Positions 22,960 to 35,848 of a stretch of 39,136 bases of DNA are shown here, one piece after another. A program made the translations under genes and the position numbers. The notes under the pieces were generated by a model. It saw only the letters and a list, made by a program, of their open reading frames with translations. It was not told where the DNA came from and did no database searches. Each line of letters starts with the position of its first letter. The stretch's first letter is position 1. The DNA is from Dichomitus squalens LYAD-421 SS1 (Eukaryota > Basidiomycota > Agaricomycetes > Polyporales > Polyporaceae): positions 176,287-215,422 of the forward strand of contig NW_006766887.1 in assembly GCF_000275845.1 (NCBI RefSeq). The letters are read 5' to 3'.

Positions 22960-25900
22960 TCACATGTGCGGAGCCCATCCTATGATTCGGATGAGCAATC
23001 TCCAAATGCAGACCGGAACACGCAGCACTGACCGATATACATTAGTGCAAGATTCGCTGGGTCGCTTGCCTCGGTGATCAGCTCGTTGACAGTATACTCT
23101 ACGCTCAGTGTCTTGTCCAGCTTTCGAGCAACGGTCGACAGCGCGCGATCGGCAGCTTCATCTGTAGCGCCGCTCGCCATGTCGAGGCCGACAGCGAACC
23201 TAAAGGCTTCGCCAGTAAGCTGGGCTGTCTCGTCGGGCTGTGCGGCTTGTGCCCGCTTGATCTTGAATTCGCTCGCGGTCCTGGAGGATATTCAGAAGGA
23301 TGCCAACAACTTCAACGAATAGATACGACGTACCAGGAATGCAGAGGGTCGTATCTGAATACCTCGAGAACAGTCAGGATGGTCTCTGAACCATCGCGCA
23401 AGACACGCAGCGTCTCCTCGGCGCATCTCTGGAACACGCCCTGCGTCCCGGAGATACCCAGCCCATCGACCATGTCCGCCGTTAAGCGGAAGGGGACGCG
23501 CTCCGGCTGCGGGAGTAGTTTGCCCTGTATCCGGTCAGCGAGGTCGCATTCGGGGGGGCCGCAGCGTCTCACCTGTTCGAAAGCGATACCGAGATCGATA
23601 TGGACGACCTCCCCCGTCTTGTTGTCGATGAGGATGTTGGAAGTGTGACGGTCGCCGAGGCCTAGGATGTGTCCCACTATCGAATTGGTAGCGACGCTCC
23701 GGGCATAGTGCAAACGCATCGCAAACCACGACATCGGCGTTTTGTGCTTCTCGGTGAAGTAGTGCCGCATGACGGGTTGAAAGCGCTGTCGTACGCGAGC
23801 GAACCGATCGATGACCTCTTGAGGATTTACGCGCCACTGTTTGGAATACTTGCCATTGCTCCCCATGAACTCCTTGCTGAATTCATCGAGTGTCAAATCT
23901 GTGGGCCGATACCTGCACACAGAGCGATGATGAGCTCTCCGAGAGCACCTTCAAGACAGCGTACAAACCTCTGATGCGCCGGTCTAAGCCAATTCGCCAG
24001 GGGAGTAGTGTTGTCCACGAATTCCAAGACACCCGCTTGGGCCGCTAGGGGAATGACCTTGTACCCACGGACGCCAAGCTTCCGTCGCCGAGTTTCACGA
24101 TCGTGGCGGAGCACAACGTTGACCAGGTCGAACACTTGCTCCATGACCGCGTCCTGTCGAAGGTCATCCTCACCTTCGCCCTTGTACTGTCACCGATGGT
24201 CATGTTCAACATCGTATCAAAGTGCAGAACGCCACGACATACCAACTGTTTGTAGGCCTTTCCGTTGCTTCCATAACATTTGAGGATCTTCGGCAAGTTC
24301 ACTCCTCCAGCGGTCGAGTACTGCCCGTCGAAATGAGATATCCAGACACAGTCTCGGTACTCGGTCGTAGGATCAATTGGAGTTGCTGCGGTGACGACAG
24401 GGACCTGAATGTCCTTAAGCTTCCGAATGAGCACTTGTTCGGGGACCGGGAGGGAGGACGGCATCCGTGTCCCTTTCCCGAAAAGGTGCTTGATCGGATG
24501 CTTCGCCCACTCAAGTGAGGCATCACATACACGCTCTACAGCCCTCACACGCTTTCCCGCTCTGGGATCGCAGCGAAGTCTGTCAAACAGATCAGAAACA
24601 GCGGCGGCTCGGTCGACCTGCGATGGAGGAGCGGGGGTCCCGAAACGACCAGATTGTCTCCTCGTGATGCCGGAAGTCCGTGAAGGTGTGTGGTCCCCCT
24701 TGAGGCAGTAGAGGGGGAAAAGACTGTGGAAGGGGTGCTCGGAACCCATGCGCTGGATGAGGCCTTGCAGAATCTCTTGATTATGATTGGTCTGATCGCT
24801 GTCCGACTTCGACAGACGCGCCGTCAACTGATGTGCAAGGAAGACGAATTTACGCGACGGGACAAGGTCCAGAGCTGCGCCGAATCGGAGCGCCGGGTCA
24901 TCACTGTCGAAGTTGGCGAGCCAGAGAGAGCAAAGACGGATTGGGGAGTCCTCGTCAAACTTGTCGGAGGCAGCGAGACAGCGAGAGTACATCTCGACAG
25001 CGGAAGTGAGGAACGACGTCCGCTGGCTCAGGTGCTCCCTCGAACGCTCCAGATCCCCCCTTAACAGCGTTTGTGCACGGCCTTGCTCTCTGTTCAAGTT
25101 CTGATACTCGGCGGAGGTTTGAGATAGATGAGCCATTTGCCGACCGCGTTGCTTGATCTCTTCCCTTTTGCGGTCGACATAAAGCTTCCAACGCAAAGCG
25201 TCGGGTGACTTCGAGATGGCATGGTATTGTCGCTCTGCGAATATTGCATACTGCTGGAATACTGTGGCTCGCTCATCACTTGAGGGAGGAAGTACCTCAG
25301 TGCTCGTCGACATAACGAGCTCAGCTGCAGGCCCAAAGCATTCGCTGACGATCTGTGAGGGTTTCTTCATGGATGCTTCCGATGACCAGGTACCCTGTTC
25401 GCCATGTTAGCATTGATCGTGAATCCTGACTAGTGTGAATTACCAAGCGAGCAAGTAACGTGGCGCGCTGGATTTCGGCTTGTGCTTCCTTTGCGGCTTG
25501 ATCTGCGATGCGCGACGAGACTAGATTAGCCAGTGACTGCACTGCGAGTTTGGGTTCCTTGATCAACCATAACACGTTCGCAAACTCCTGGTCGACATCC
25601 GGAGATCCTGCTCGGTCTAGATTCTGGGCACGTGTGACGGAGTTCAGGGCGATTTGGGACTGATGCACGTCACGGGCTCTTTCGGAAAGGCACAAGAGGC
25701 AGGACTTCTCTAGTTCAAGGAGTGCATCACAAAAAGGCGATTTGAGATCGCCGATCTGCAAGCGCTGCTCTTTTTGTCGTGCGGAGCGGATGAGGGACAT
25801 GCGCGTCGCCATAATAGCCTCCATGTTGGCGAAACTAGGTCCCCTTCAGCTTCCTGCATGGCATCGATGGTTGGAGGACTCACTCGAATGCGGGATCAAT

Positions 25901-28900
25901 ATGCGTAAACGGCTTCCAATCGGCAGCATCGATGCACCTAGACTTCAGGGCCTTCTGGATCCCTTCCCCTCTCCATTGTTTAACCTGGCTCAGACACATG
26001 AGGTTCTGGACAACTTGGCGAATCTCAGTGAAGTTCTCGTTGCCGAGATCACGAAGTCGGTTCATTTCCTGGGTGAACGCCCGTCGCAGGATGACATCGA
26101 CGGCCTGTGGACTTCTTTCGCGGTATACTGCCCTCAAAGCCAAGTACAGTGTCGCCCCCGAGTTCCCATCTCCGAGATTCTCCGGAAGATCCCAGCTATC
26201 GGCTCGCCACCCGAGGTTGTATGCGAGGGTACTCGATTCCGTAGTATTGTTCGTGTCCGCGTAGAAGTTTTGCATCGTGCTCAAGGCGAGCTGATTGAAA
26301 CCGAAAGCATACATGGACTGCACGATGCCATCGGTATTTGAGGGACCTGCGGACCCAGACTCGGCCATTGCGCCGTGATAACGAAAGGCCTTCTCCCATT
26401 GGTTCTCGTGGTGGAGGCGTTTGACGAAGAAGTTGCGCAGATCGCCCGTACGTATGCCGTAGAATCCGTCTGGCTCGTCTATATGACTATAAATCTCAAA
26501 GAGGATTTGCTCCACCACAGAACTCTCAGCTATGCTCTCCGAAGAATTGGACTCAGCGGCCATTTCGAGGAAAAGGAGAGCGGTGGTGAATGCGCTACAC
26601 TTGATCGCCGAACGACTGAGAACGGTGTAGTCAACGACCAACCACTTATTGTAGGCAAGAGCATCCTTGACCTCTGCAGAGGGATGGAACCGGCGGAGGT
26701 GAAGGACCACGCTGATGATAGCGCGATGACAAGGGGTAGCGGCATCTCCACACGACAGAACAGCAGAAAAATACTCGGAGAGCACATTCCGCACAGACCC
26801 TAGCAACTCGGATGAATGTGATTGGTGCTCGAGTTGGAGAAGACAATGGACCACCACTGGGAGCACCTCTTCAGCGAAGCCGCGATTGGATTGCAGAACT
26901 GGGGCCAAGGTCGAGAAGAACGGATCGCGAGCGCCAAGCACATCGCAAAGAATGGTTGTGAGACGTGCGATCCAGGAATCGAAGTCCACCACTAGCTGCA
27001 GCATCTCCTCGCTTCTCAAGACATGGTGCAAATCGGGAGCATCCACTTTCCGGAATGGTTTTGCAAAAGTTTGTAGGTACTCCAATTCGCGCCGAACATC
27101 TCCTGAGCACGAAGGGCCCGTGTAGGACTCCGAGGACGGGACAGACATGAGCGCGCGCAGAGTCTGATAGGCGACATGGACCTGAGCTGCGGTAGAAACG
27201 TCTAGCATGGCACGTAAGGATACGACGATGCTGGAACGTGCCAGATGTACGTCTACGCGAGGAGGAAAGTCCTTGCGGGCTGGAACTGTGGTCGCCGCAG
27301 CCCGAGCATGCAGGACTCTAACAGACTCCGGCTCGAACTGCTCGCTGCCGATGCTGTCCACTTGTCCATGATGAAGCATGAGGAGAGAAGTGAAGGCGCC
27401 GATGTCGCTTTCTACCAGGTATCTCTCCGGTGGAATGCACCCCTTGAGCCTCCAAAAGTCAGATCTACTGAAGTGTTCATCCAGCTCGTGCTGTGCTGCT
27501 AGGTCGTGAATCCGTCGAACGAGCCGGAACTTGCTTGACGAGACGCCATAGTCAACGAGGACAGACGTTAGGTCAGAGAACTGTACTTCTTCACATGCTG
27601 CCCGCAATGCTTCGGGTAGGTCGCGCGGCCATGCAGCAAGTGCCCGAACGACTTGCTTCTTCAGCGACTTTCGGCTCCTCAAGGTATCCGCCTGCTTTTC
27701 AACCCAAGCGAGGAGGTCTGCACCCAGGTTGGCCACGGCTGCATCGCCTGACGTCTGCGAGAAGTCCTGGGCGATGGTACTGGTGCGGATAAGGACGTCC
27801 GCTAGACGATAGTCTGCTTTGACAGAGGACGTCCTGTAATTAGCGAAGCACCATTCTAGCAGCGATTGTGCACCACGCGCGAGATCGACCTGCGCGAGCA
27901 TCGTTACAGCTCTCAAGGTGAGATTACGGAGGAGACTCTCTTCCTGGAAGTGAGCGTGATGACAAGCGACCCAGAGGGAAACAGCGTTGAGCAAACGCAG
28001 CTGCTCGTTGACCAAGGGAGAAGCCTCAATGTCGGCAAAGAGCTCGTGGAGGACGTGATAGGTTAAGGCAGGAGAGTCCACCTCCTTCACGCGGGTACGG
28101 AGCCATTCCAAGGCGTGGAGAATGACAGGGGTAGGGTAGAATGGCAGGTTAGGTTTGTGAGCTTCTACGATATCGAGGCCGCGATATTGAGTGATTGATT
28201 TGAATGCCCCAAGTGCGTGCTGGTCTACGGCAGTCTGTAACGCGTCTAGGATAGGGCCATTGAGAGAGATGTCCTGGTCGCCGAAGCTCCTCAAGATCGC
28301 TACCACGATCCCATCCGCCTCTAGCTGAAGTCGATCTTTGAACGAGGAATTGGTCTTATTGTAACCCGTCTTGGTGCGCAGCCTGTCCTCGAGTTGTGCT
28401 TCCACCTGCAGATCCGGTGTATGGTTCAGCCAGTAGACAATCTCGTAAGCAACCAGCTCGGGAAAGCATTCATCTAAGCCCGCCTTCTCGCTTTTCTGCA
28501 CAGCTTGACAATGTCGCACGAAGAGCTCCTTGCCATATTCAACCTCCTCCGCGTCTCCCTCATCCAATAGGTTCGTCGGTGTGAATGAGTGGAAAGTGGC
28601 CTCAGCACACTCCCTACGATCGCGGTATCCAAGAAGGTCGGAAGGGAACTTGAAGAGATCGATGCGAGCGCGGCGGATGGAATATGCGAACTGCGAGGCA
28701 TAGCAGTTGAACAAGTCGGAAAGCGTCTCGATACCCATCCGCTCTACGATCCCGTTGAGCACTGCTTTCAGGTGGCGAAGATAGACCGTAGAGTAGAAGG
28801 CGACCTCCAGCAAGTGCCAGTATGCGCCCCGCCGAACTGAAGCGTCGGATATGACCACATTGCTCAAGCACAGAAGGCGAGTAAGTATGCTTTCGTAGCT

Positions 28901-31900
28901 GTACGACATGCGTTAGCGACATGGACATAACAGCAAGGAACGATGCAGCGCACTTCTCCTGCTGCGTGGATAGATTCTTATGGATCTCATGATAGACTTC
29001 GTACATCAAATCGCGCTTAGCAAGCCGTCCAACAGTCAACAAGCGAGGACTTGTTGCAGCGATACGAAAGCGAATCCTGATGTCGTCGTCGTTTCCCAAG
29101 GCAGGCAGCACCGCAGCTGGCAGCTCGGATTCGTCGGGGGTTCCGCTCTCGTCAGTAGGCATCACCCAAATCTCCTGGCTTGGATCCTTAGCGAGGTATC
29201 CATCGAGGAACCGAATGATGGCGTCGATAACCCGCCAGGAACGTCGATTTGAACATCTTCGTAATGTTCCTCTGACTCTCTTCAACTGCAGTGTGTCGAC
29301 CAAATTCCAGCAACAGAGCCGCGCACGCTGTCCAACCGCGCTGGCCGCGATCGTAGGCTCCATCCAAACGTGAGATGTCTTATCTAGAACCTTCACGATT
29401 AATAGGTGGGTTTCTTCGCTGTGACTGTAGGCGTACGGCCCGCAAGCAAGCTCCAGTTGCGTGAAAAGACCTTCCAAGATTGAAGTGCTGAGGTTGAGCG
29501 TCCTCCGGCCGACTTGCTCGCAGTACGCTGGCCCTAGGACCAAGAACTGGTCAACAGGAGCCTGCAGGACGAGGTCTGTCAGAGCTCGATCGCGGGTGGG
29601 TTCTCCAGAGGATGACTGCAAGATAGGTACCACAGCTAGAGCTGTCACGCAAGCGTCGACTATGTGGCGATTGTGAACTTGGTCTTGCTGGGCATAACGT
29701 GTAGTTGATAGAGATGTGACGGCATGTGCATCGCGGACAGGTCCAAACCCATCAGAATCGTCTACGATAGCCATGCTCTGCGAATTGGCGGCCAGGTCTT
29801 GGCCTAGCGATATGCGCACCAGATTCCGAAGTATAGTCAACACCCCTACAAAGGCATCTTGAACCTATAGGATCTACTGCTTAGCAAACGAAAGCTATGA
29901 GAAACGGCGATTCACTCACATCAGCGCTCCGGAAGACAAATCGCTGCAGATCGCGCTGATGAGCAGTAATGGATTCGCTCGTGGTCGCGGTTGACAGGAG
30001 CTTTCTGAGAACCTGCGTTCTGATCCCAGTTCGCTCCCCGGGCGGCACAAGTGTTACCCATTCCGCGTCTTCGGCGTCGTTGTCCGCCCGCGTCAGTGGG
30101 TCGAGCGCGTGCAGGATAAGCCTTCTCTCCTCTGCCTTCCATTTCGAGTCGGTCAACAGCGGGACGACAGAGCCAAGCAGCTTGCAAGCAGCCTGCAGAA
30201 TCCGCCTGTTGGACTGTGTTCCATTCATTAGGAGTGATGCTTCGAAACATAGAGCCGTCACGGCCAGGTCCAGAGACGAGCGGACCCTCTCTGCGGTAGG
30301 GAAACCATTGCTCGTGCCGTTCGGCCCCACCGTAGTGGCAAGTTCCTCTAGAGACTTCAGCAGAAATGCGGAGATCCTCCGTTCTCGACCTCGTGGAGGG
30401 GTCAGATCGGTGCTATCACCGAAGGGCGAAGTCGTCTTGTCCGCAGCATCGTCCTCTGTGCTAGAAATCAACGACAGGGACTCCGTATTACGGGAATGGC
30501 GCCTGCGATATGGAGGAAGACGCGCTTGCAGCTGGAAGTCGCGGATGACCTTCGTCTGCGCCTCCTCAGCTACGGCGTCGACGATGGCGCAGTGGGGGAG
30601 CATCATCTCGCACTGCAGCCGTACCCGCTTCGACGAGCCGGTGATGCCCTCGAGCAGAGCGTGGATATGGGCGGTGGTGTGCAGAGGCATGGACGTACGC
30701 CGTTCACTACCAATTCTCCACGACTCAGTGAGCCACGAAAGGACCTTCTCTTCCATCTGCATGCGGTACAGCCGGACGTCCTGGTTGGCAATGCGAAGGC
30801 ATAGAACCATGAAGTCGCATACGGAGTCGAAAGGGTAGGCTGGGCCTTGCACATCCAGATCCTTGGCGAAAGACTCGATCTCGATCAAGACTCGGTGGGA
30901 CGAAAGCAGGCGCTTGGAGTACGTCAGGAGAACGTGGGCGGTGTGGCACGCGCTTCGCGAGACAGCGGGCACATTTGCGCGGCGCATGGCATGCGTCCAG
31001 ACGGAATCCCAGATCGCAGGTGCCTTGGACGAGAGGGAGCCAACAGCATACTGCGGCGCTGAGGCGCATTCTGCATGCGCGATAGCGGCGAGGCAGAGAA
31101 AAGTCCAAGATTGTATGACCGCGTCCTCGAACGAGACGAACGCGACTAAGGTGCTGACGATATCGTGCTGTAATTGACCATGCAGAACATGCCAGTGTCG
31201 GTCTACAAAGAAAAGGATGACCTGGAGGTGATGCGTTCGGACTTGTTGGGTAGCCTGCAACCTGATGGACTGTAGCAAGGATAACACAGGGTTCTCGACC
31301 TTGACACGCTTCCTAGATGAGACGACTTTCACGTAAGTTGATTCTGATCGTAGGTAGAGCTATTGCAAACGATTTAAGCTCAAGTATCTACTGGATCCGG
31401 TCAAGGCCTACCTACCTGCTCTGCACAGTCCGCCTGAAGCTCAAGCGTGGCCCAAGACAGTGCCTGCTCGGGATCAAAGTGCCAACCATAGCGGAAGGTC
31501 TCCGCGACAAATGCCCGCTTGCTACTCTCCCAGCCGTGCTCATCCATCAGATGAAGCTGCAAAGATTCGATGGAGAGGTTGTGGACACCCCAGCGGCTGT
31601 GCACTTGACTATCAAGCGCTGTCCAGAGAGATGCCAAAGCCCCAGTAGGGTCCGTGCTTGCCTCATCCTCCAGAGGTTCCGCCGTTAACAGAGGGAATAG
31701 CAAGCGGAATACGACGACGAGGTCCTCCTTCATGCGTTGATTCTTCGTCCCCCACATGTTCACTAGTGCATCCCAACTCTCGTTGGCGAAGCGGCTGACG
31801 GCTTGTCGGCAGTTCAGCGTCAGATGAGACAGAGCAGCCGAAAGAGCGATGAGATAGTCGGGATGAAGCGAGGTGTCACCAGTGTGAATGCGTAGGAAAC

Positions 31901-32807
31901 GTGAAAAGTAGTTCAGAAGGCGACGCGGAAACACGTGGGGGTCCTGCTCCTTCCTCTGCAACAACGTTTCGCGGTCGCTATCGCTTTCTGCCACTTCGTC
32001 GAGGATGGAAACGGTCGAAGAGCGGAGTAGGATGGCAATGACAGACATGAATTCGATTTGCTCGAGGGACACAGGTTGGGAGCTTCTGGGAGCTGTAGCG
32101 CGTGGAGCGGAGCGGGACGGTAGACTGTCCTCGCGGGAACGCTTCGTCCGGGGTGTCGACGGACCTGCGACGCTCCCCGCAGAAGATTGGGCTCCCTCAC
32201 CCTCCACGATAACTTCCTCGCCCGAATCAACATCCATTCCATCGCTATCGTTAGAAACGAGGTGCTCCAACAATCTACGCTTGGGTGCAGCGCCAACAAC
32301 GACATTGAACGCGAGAGCAAGCAATTCGTGCCATGTCTTGTCCTTAAGACTGTAGAGGTGAGGTTTGTACGTGATGATAGATTTGATCGCCTTCGCATAC
32401 GGTAGGGCAACCGGCGCGAGCAGTTGTCCAGCAGAACGGTCCACGATTGCACCAGTGAGATGGAGAAGGAGTGGCTTGAGAACGAAGGAGTTGAGCCTCG
32501 TGAGGCTGCGCTCCGTCAACCAACGAACAAGGGATGCTACATCACCTAGTCGTCGAATGTATGTGGAACCTCGACCGGTGCTGTCCGCGAACGCTTTGTT
32601 CCGTTCGCACGCCTTGCACTCGTTGGTGAAGGCCTCGAAGAGGGCCTGAAACACTGCAAGCCAAGGCTTCCCATTGCCTGCTCGATCGAAGTGAAGAACA
32701 GCCGAGTCTCTGTCAAAAGCCACGCGGAGGGCATTGTAGCCTTTCTGCCGGTCTGCGACTTTGTTGCTTCTGATGGCATCTAGGGTCTCTTTCAGGCTTT
32801 CGGACAT
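22960..32807 (-). CDS. TEL1: Tel1/ATM checkpoint PI3K-like protein kinase
   Basis: Tel1/ATM is recruited to double-strand breaks and telomeres by the MRN complex and phosphorylates SQ/TQ sites. Eleven exons: 32807-31416, 31359-29920, 29864-28954, 28898-25884, 25834-25444, 25394-24243, 24186-23969, 23912-23573, 23524-23334, 23280-23033 and 22979-22960; about 3,105 residues (human ATM 3,056). The N-terminus has a TAN-like motif (IRSNKVADRQKGYNALR). Helical-repeat and FAT regions follow. The kinase begins near residue 2700: ISHFDGQYSTAGGVNLPK, then KGEGEDDLRQDAVMEQVF, catalytic loop GLGDRHTSNIL near 2926 and HIDLGIAFEQ. The FATC ends in NLALMYIGWAPHM, the last residues from a 20-nt exon. All introns are short GT-AG. 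ATM rather than ATR identity rests on TAN-like N-terminus and kinase wording. Confidence 0.94.
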
Positions 32808-32961
32808 GTACTGAGGTATCTTAGTTACAGAAGACTTTCAAGTCAGAGTACAACTCACCGAGTGGAAACCGGTGTAGGGAGGCGATCGAGGTGGTCAACG
32901 GAGAACCTGGGCGTGGATGGAAGACAAGCCCAAGGGATCCTAAGGCGTCTACGGCAATAGA

Positions 32962-32967
32962 ACGCGT
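32962..32967. promoter_or_regulatory. MCB-like element (ACGCGT) upstream of TEL1
   Basis: A perfect ACGCGT palindrome 155 bp upstream of the TEL1 ATG. In yeasts this hexamer is bound by the MBF complex and drives G1/S expression of replication and repair genes. One hexamer alone is weak evidence in GC-rich DNA. Confidence 0.35.
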
Positions 32968-32977
32968 TCCGTGAAGA

Positions 32978-33011
32978 GGCGCCCATGGCACGTCGCGTCG
33001 CCATGGGCGCC
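32978..33011. repeat. Perfect inverted repeat, 12-bp stem and 10-base loop
   Basis: GGCGCCCATGGC at 32978-32989 and its reverse complement at 33000-33011 enclose ACGTCGCGTC. It lies in the TEL1 upstream region. It could be a cruciform or a paired factor-binding site. Confidence 0.8.
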
Positions 33012-33515
33012 AACAGAGATGGGCGAGGGACTGATGACACCGGGGGTCAAGCGTGAGAGAGTCTATGGTTTCCGTACCGATTGCATGTCATAACATCAGG
33101 CATCGTAGAATCCACTAAAGCCAGAACTCTGGAAGCTGAAATAGAGAGAAAGCCTCAGCCCTTAGAAGAAGTCACCGCTGCCGACTTTCGGGGTCCTGGG
33201 GTCAAGCACATCTCTGGGCGCCAACACCTTGCCTCCAGCCACCGCATGTGACTGCAATCTAGATCTCCCCGTAGCATCCGTCTCAGACTCCAGTACTTAA
33301 GTGCTTGCTCATCCGTAACCCCACTACGCCCGTTAGGTTGGTGATAAAATTTATGGCAAAGGTATGAGCTTGCTGACAGTGTGCTTTTAGTGTCATAAGC
33401 AGTGCTCTCTACCAATCGCCGCCCTCGAAGCTACAGGCAAGTGGGTACTAGTTACCGCAGTCCAAAATGTTTTTGACTGACGATGGATCCCCTTGCCTCT
33501 AGCATTCATATCCCA

Positions 33516-35369
33516 ATGTCTGCGCTGTATGTCAACAATATCACGCCGTGAGCCACCTAGCCACAAACATGTAGCATTTCGCAGCTGTCATTGACGAGAT
33601 GCGAGTCAACCAGGGTCATCCAGTCGGACACCGACACACCGCGCTCGGAGATTGAAGACGAAATCGAGCAGCACTTCAAGGCTATCATAACGCTAAAGCG
33701 CCTTCTCAACGCAAAGGTCGCAATCTCCCGCCTCCCAAGCGAGTTGTTGGCAGAGATCTTCGTGTGCCTTGCGCGAGACCCCCACAGCCGCCCCGAGATG
33801 GCGCGAGGCGCCTACATCTCCGCAATATATGGCACCAGCCTTCAGTGGATCAGGACTTCTCAGGTCTGCCATGCTTGGAGGGAAGTTGCCCTCACTACCC
33901 CTCGCTTGTGGAGCTTCATCTCGGTCACCAGACGAGACGTTCTCGAAGCGTTCCTTGCGCGGTCGAAGCAGGCCCCTCTCTCTATCTGCATCGACAACCT
34001 CTCGTTCTATGAAAGCTGCAAAGTACTCGGGGAGTTACTACCGCCAGAGTTGTATCGCCTGCGCGAGCTACGATTCAGTGGACCTGTTCGGATCGTTCAT
34101 GACATATGCGCAAATCTGACGCAGCCGGCTCATCTCCTACACACGCTAAGACTTGTGATTCCGGACACGGAGTATTCGTCGCCGTCTGGCCCTTCACTTT
34201 TACAAGACGACCTCTTTTGTGGCCAAGTACCTCGCCTTCGAATTCTCGAGATTCGCCAAATCACAATCAATTGGGACCATCCCATCTTCAGCAAGACACT
34301 CACTAGCTTGGTCGTTATCCGAGGCAGTCATGGCGGCGATTTCGAACAGCTACTGTCTGCACTGGAACAGATGACATACCTAGAGAACCTCAGACTTGAT
34401 GATGCGATTCCACCCGCTCCCAGCCACACGACGTCTCTACCTGCGCCCTCTCGTACTGTCGCGCTCCCAAGCTTGCGTCACATTCGCCTCAAAGGGTTCG
34501 CAGTCGACTCTGCGAACCTCCTTCGCCATCTTTCTCCAGCAATCGATCCTGAGTTGGATATCGTCACCAGTCCCGGTCAAGCCGTGGTGCAGGACCTCGT
34601 CGATACGCTGAAATCGCAGCTCACCCAGATGAAACCGCTCAGAACGGTACGCCTCGCTCAGGCGTACGGCCCAAAGCTAGCTCTCTACGCTTGGCGCAAG
34701 GACATCAACTTCACCAAATCAGACTCAGACAGATACCTGTCCGACTTCGACTTGGGAATTCCTTTGCGCCTCGAATTATCTTCTCCAACTTTATCCGAGG
34801 GCACACAGAGGCTCTTCTCAGATTCGTCGTTATGGCGCAGCGTTCGGTACTTGCAGGTGGAGACGGACTTTGATCAGAGCTGGGTATGGCGAGACATCAT
34901 CTCTGGGATGCCTGGTTTACGCGTCCTTGGCGTCCTCTACGGCGTCGAGAAGTCTTTGCTCGACGCCCTCTCTGCTGTACATCCCGCGGAGAAGAGTCGC
35001 GCCCCATCGGTCGTGCTGCCACACCTCGAAGTCTTGAGTTTCTCGGATACTCGCCTAGCAAACCTCTCGGAATACATGGTAGAGGAGCGATTTTTCGACG
35101 GGCTCATCGATTGCTTGATCCTCAGATGCAACTACGGCATCCCTGTGCAGGAGGTGCAATTGACGGACTGCCGGAATATCACCGTCGAGGATGTCGCCAG
35201 ACTGCGGGAGATCGTCCCGCAAGTCGTATGGGATGGGGTCGTGATAATGGAAGAGTCTGAAGATGACGAAGACGAAGACGACGACTACGACGACACAGAA
35301 GAAGAAGACTACGATGACCCGGAATACGACGAAGACTATGGGCTTGACTGGGATGACGGGTGGTCCTAA
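33516..35369 (+). CDS. F-box protein with acidic C-terminal tail
   Basis: A likely SCF ubiquitin-ligase adaptor, intact paralogue of the broken F-box gene at the left end. The main exon opens near 33575 and ends at the TAA at 35369. It shows SEIEDEIEQHFKAIITLKR, an F-box ISRLPSELLAEIF with VCHAWREVALTTPRLW, leucine-rich-like segments and a highly acidic tail (EESEDDEDEDDDYDD). The frame has no ATG near its start, so I propose a first exon at 33516-33526 (ATGTCTGCGCT), an intron 33527-33574 with a GTATGT donor, and exon 2 from 33575. This gives 601 residues and phase closes. The start is the least certain part. Substrate unknown. Confidence 0.82.
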
Positions 35370-35848
35370 TCACGACGGGTTGGTGATGGCTAACGGTACG
35401 TGCCATAAAACCACACGTCTGTTTTGGAGCTGATGCTAAACATTTCCTGCCGCTTCAGCGATTCAATGATAACAATATATCTGCGCTCTACTATACCCCG
35501 ACCCTCACGCTACATGCTAGATAGTCGACGTGACGGTGGGATCGAGTAGAATCGAAGGCTTTGGAGAATGTCAATGCCCCTGATGTCCTAGACCACCTCA
35601 ACATGTAAACGTCTGATAGACTGACGCTCGACGTTCATGCATAGACATGCTCTATGGAACCCCGAACAGATGTAGTATTTGCCATTGTCAAGTGTACTGT
35701 ATATGTCTTAGCGCACGCATGTTCAGTGTGTCCCGTGCCGCCGCGAGCGACGCGACCCGCGAGAGCGCGTCTGACTTGTACCGCGGTGGCTTGTGCGATC
35801 CTGAGGCCACGACCTGCGACAACATTTATCCGCCTACACGGTGACGAG
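35370..35848. promoter_or_regulatory. Intergenic region upstream of RAD9
   Basis: 479 bp between the F-box stop and the RAD9 start, holding a 3' UTR and the RAD9 promoter. A GC-rich patch near 35740-35775 contains the MCB-like core GACGCGA. No gene is supported. Confidence 0.4.

Larger units (their letters stand above)
32808..33515. promoter_or_regulatory. Divergent promoter region, TEL1 / second F-box gene
   Basis: About 700 bp between two divergently read genes. It contains an MCB-like site and a perfect hairpin near the TEL1 side (listed separately). No coding frame is supported. Confidence 0.45.
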
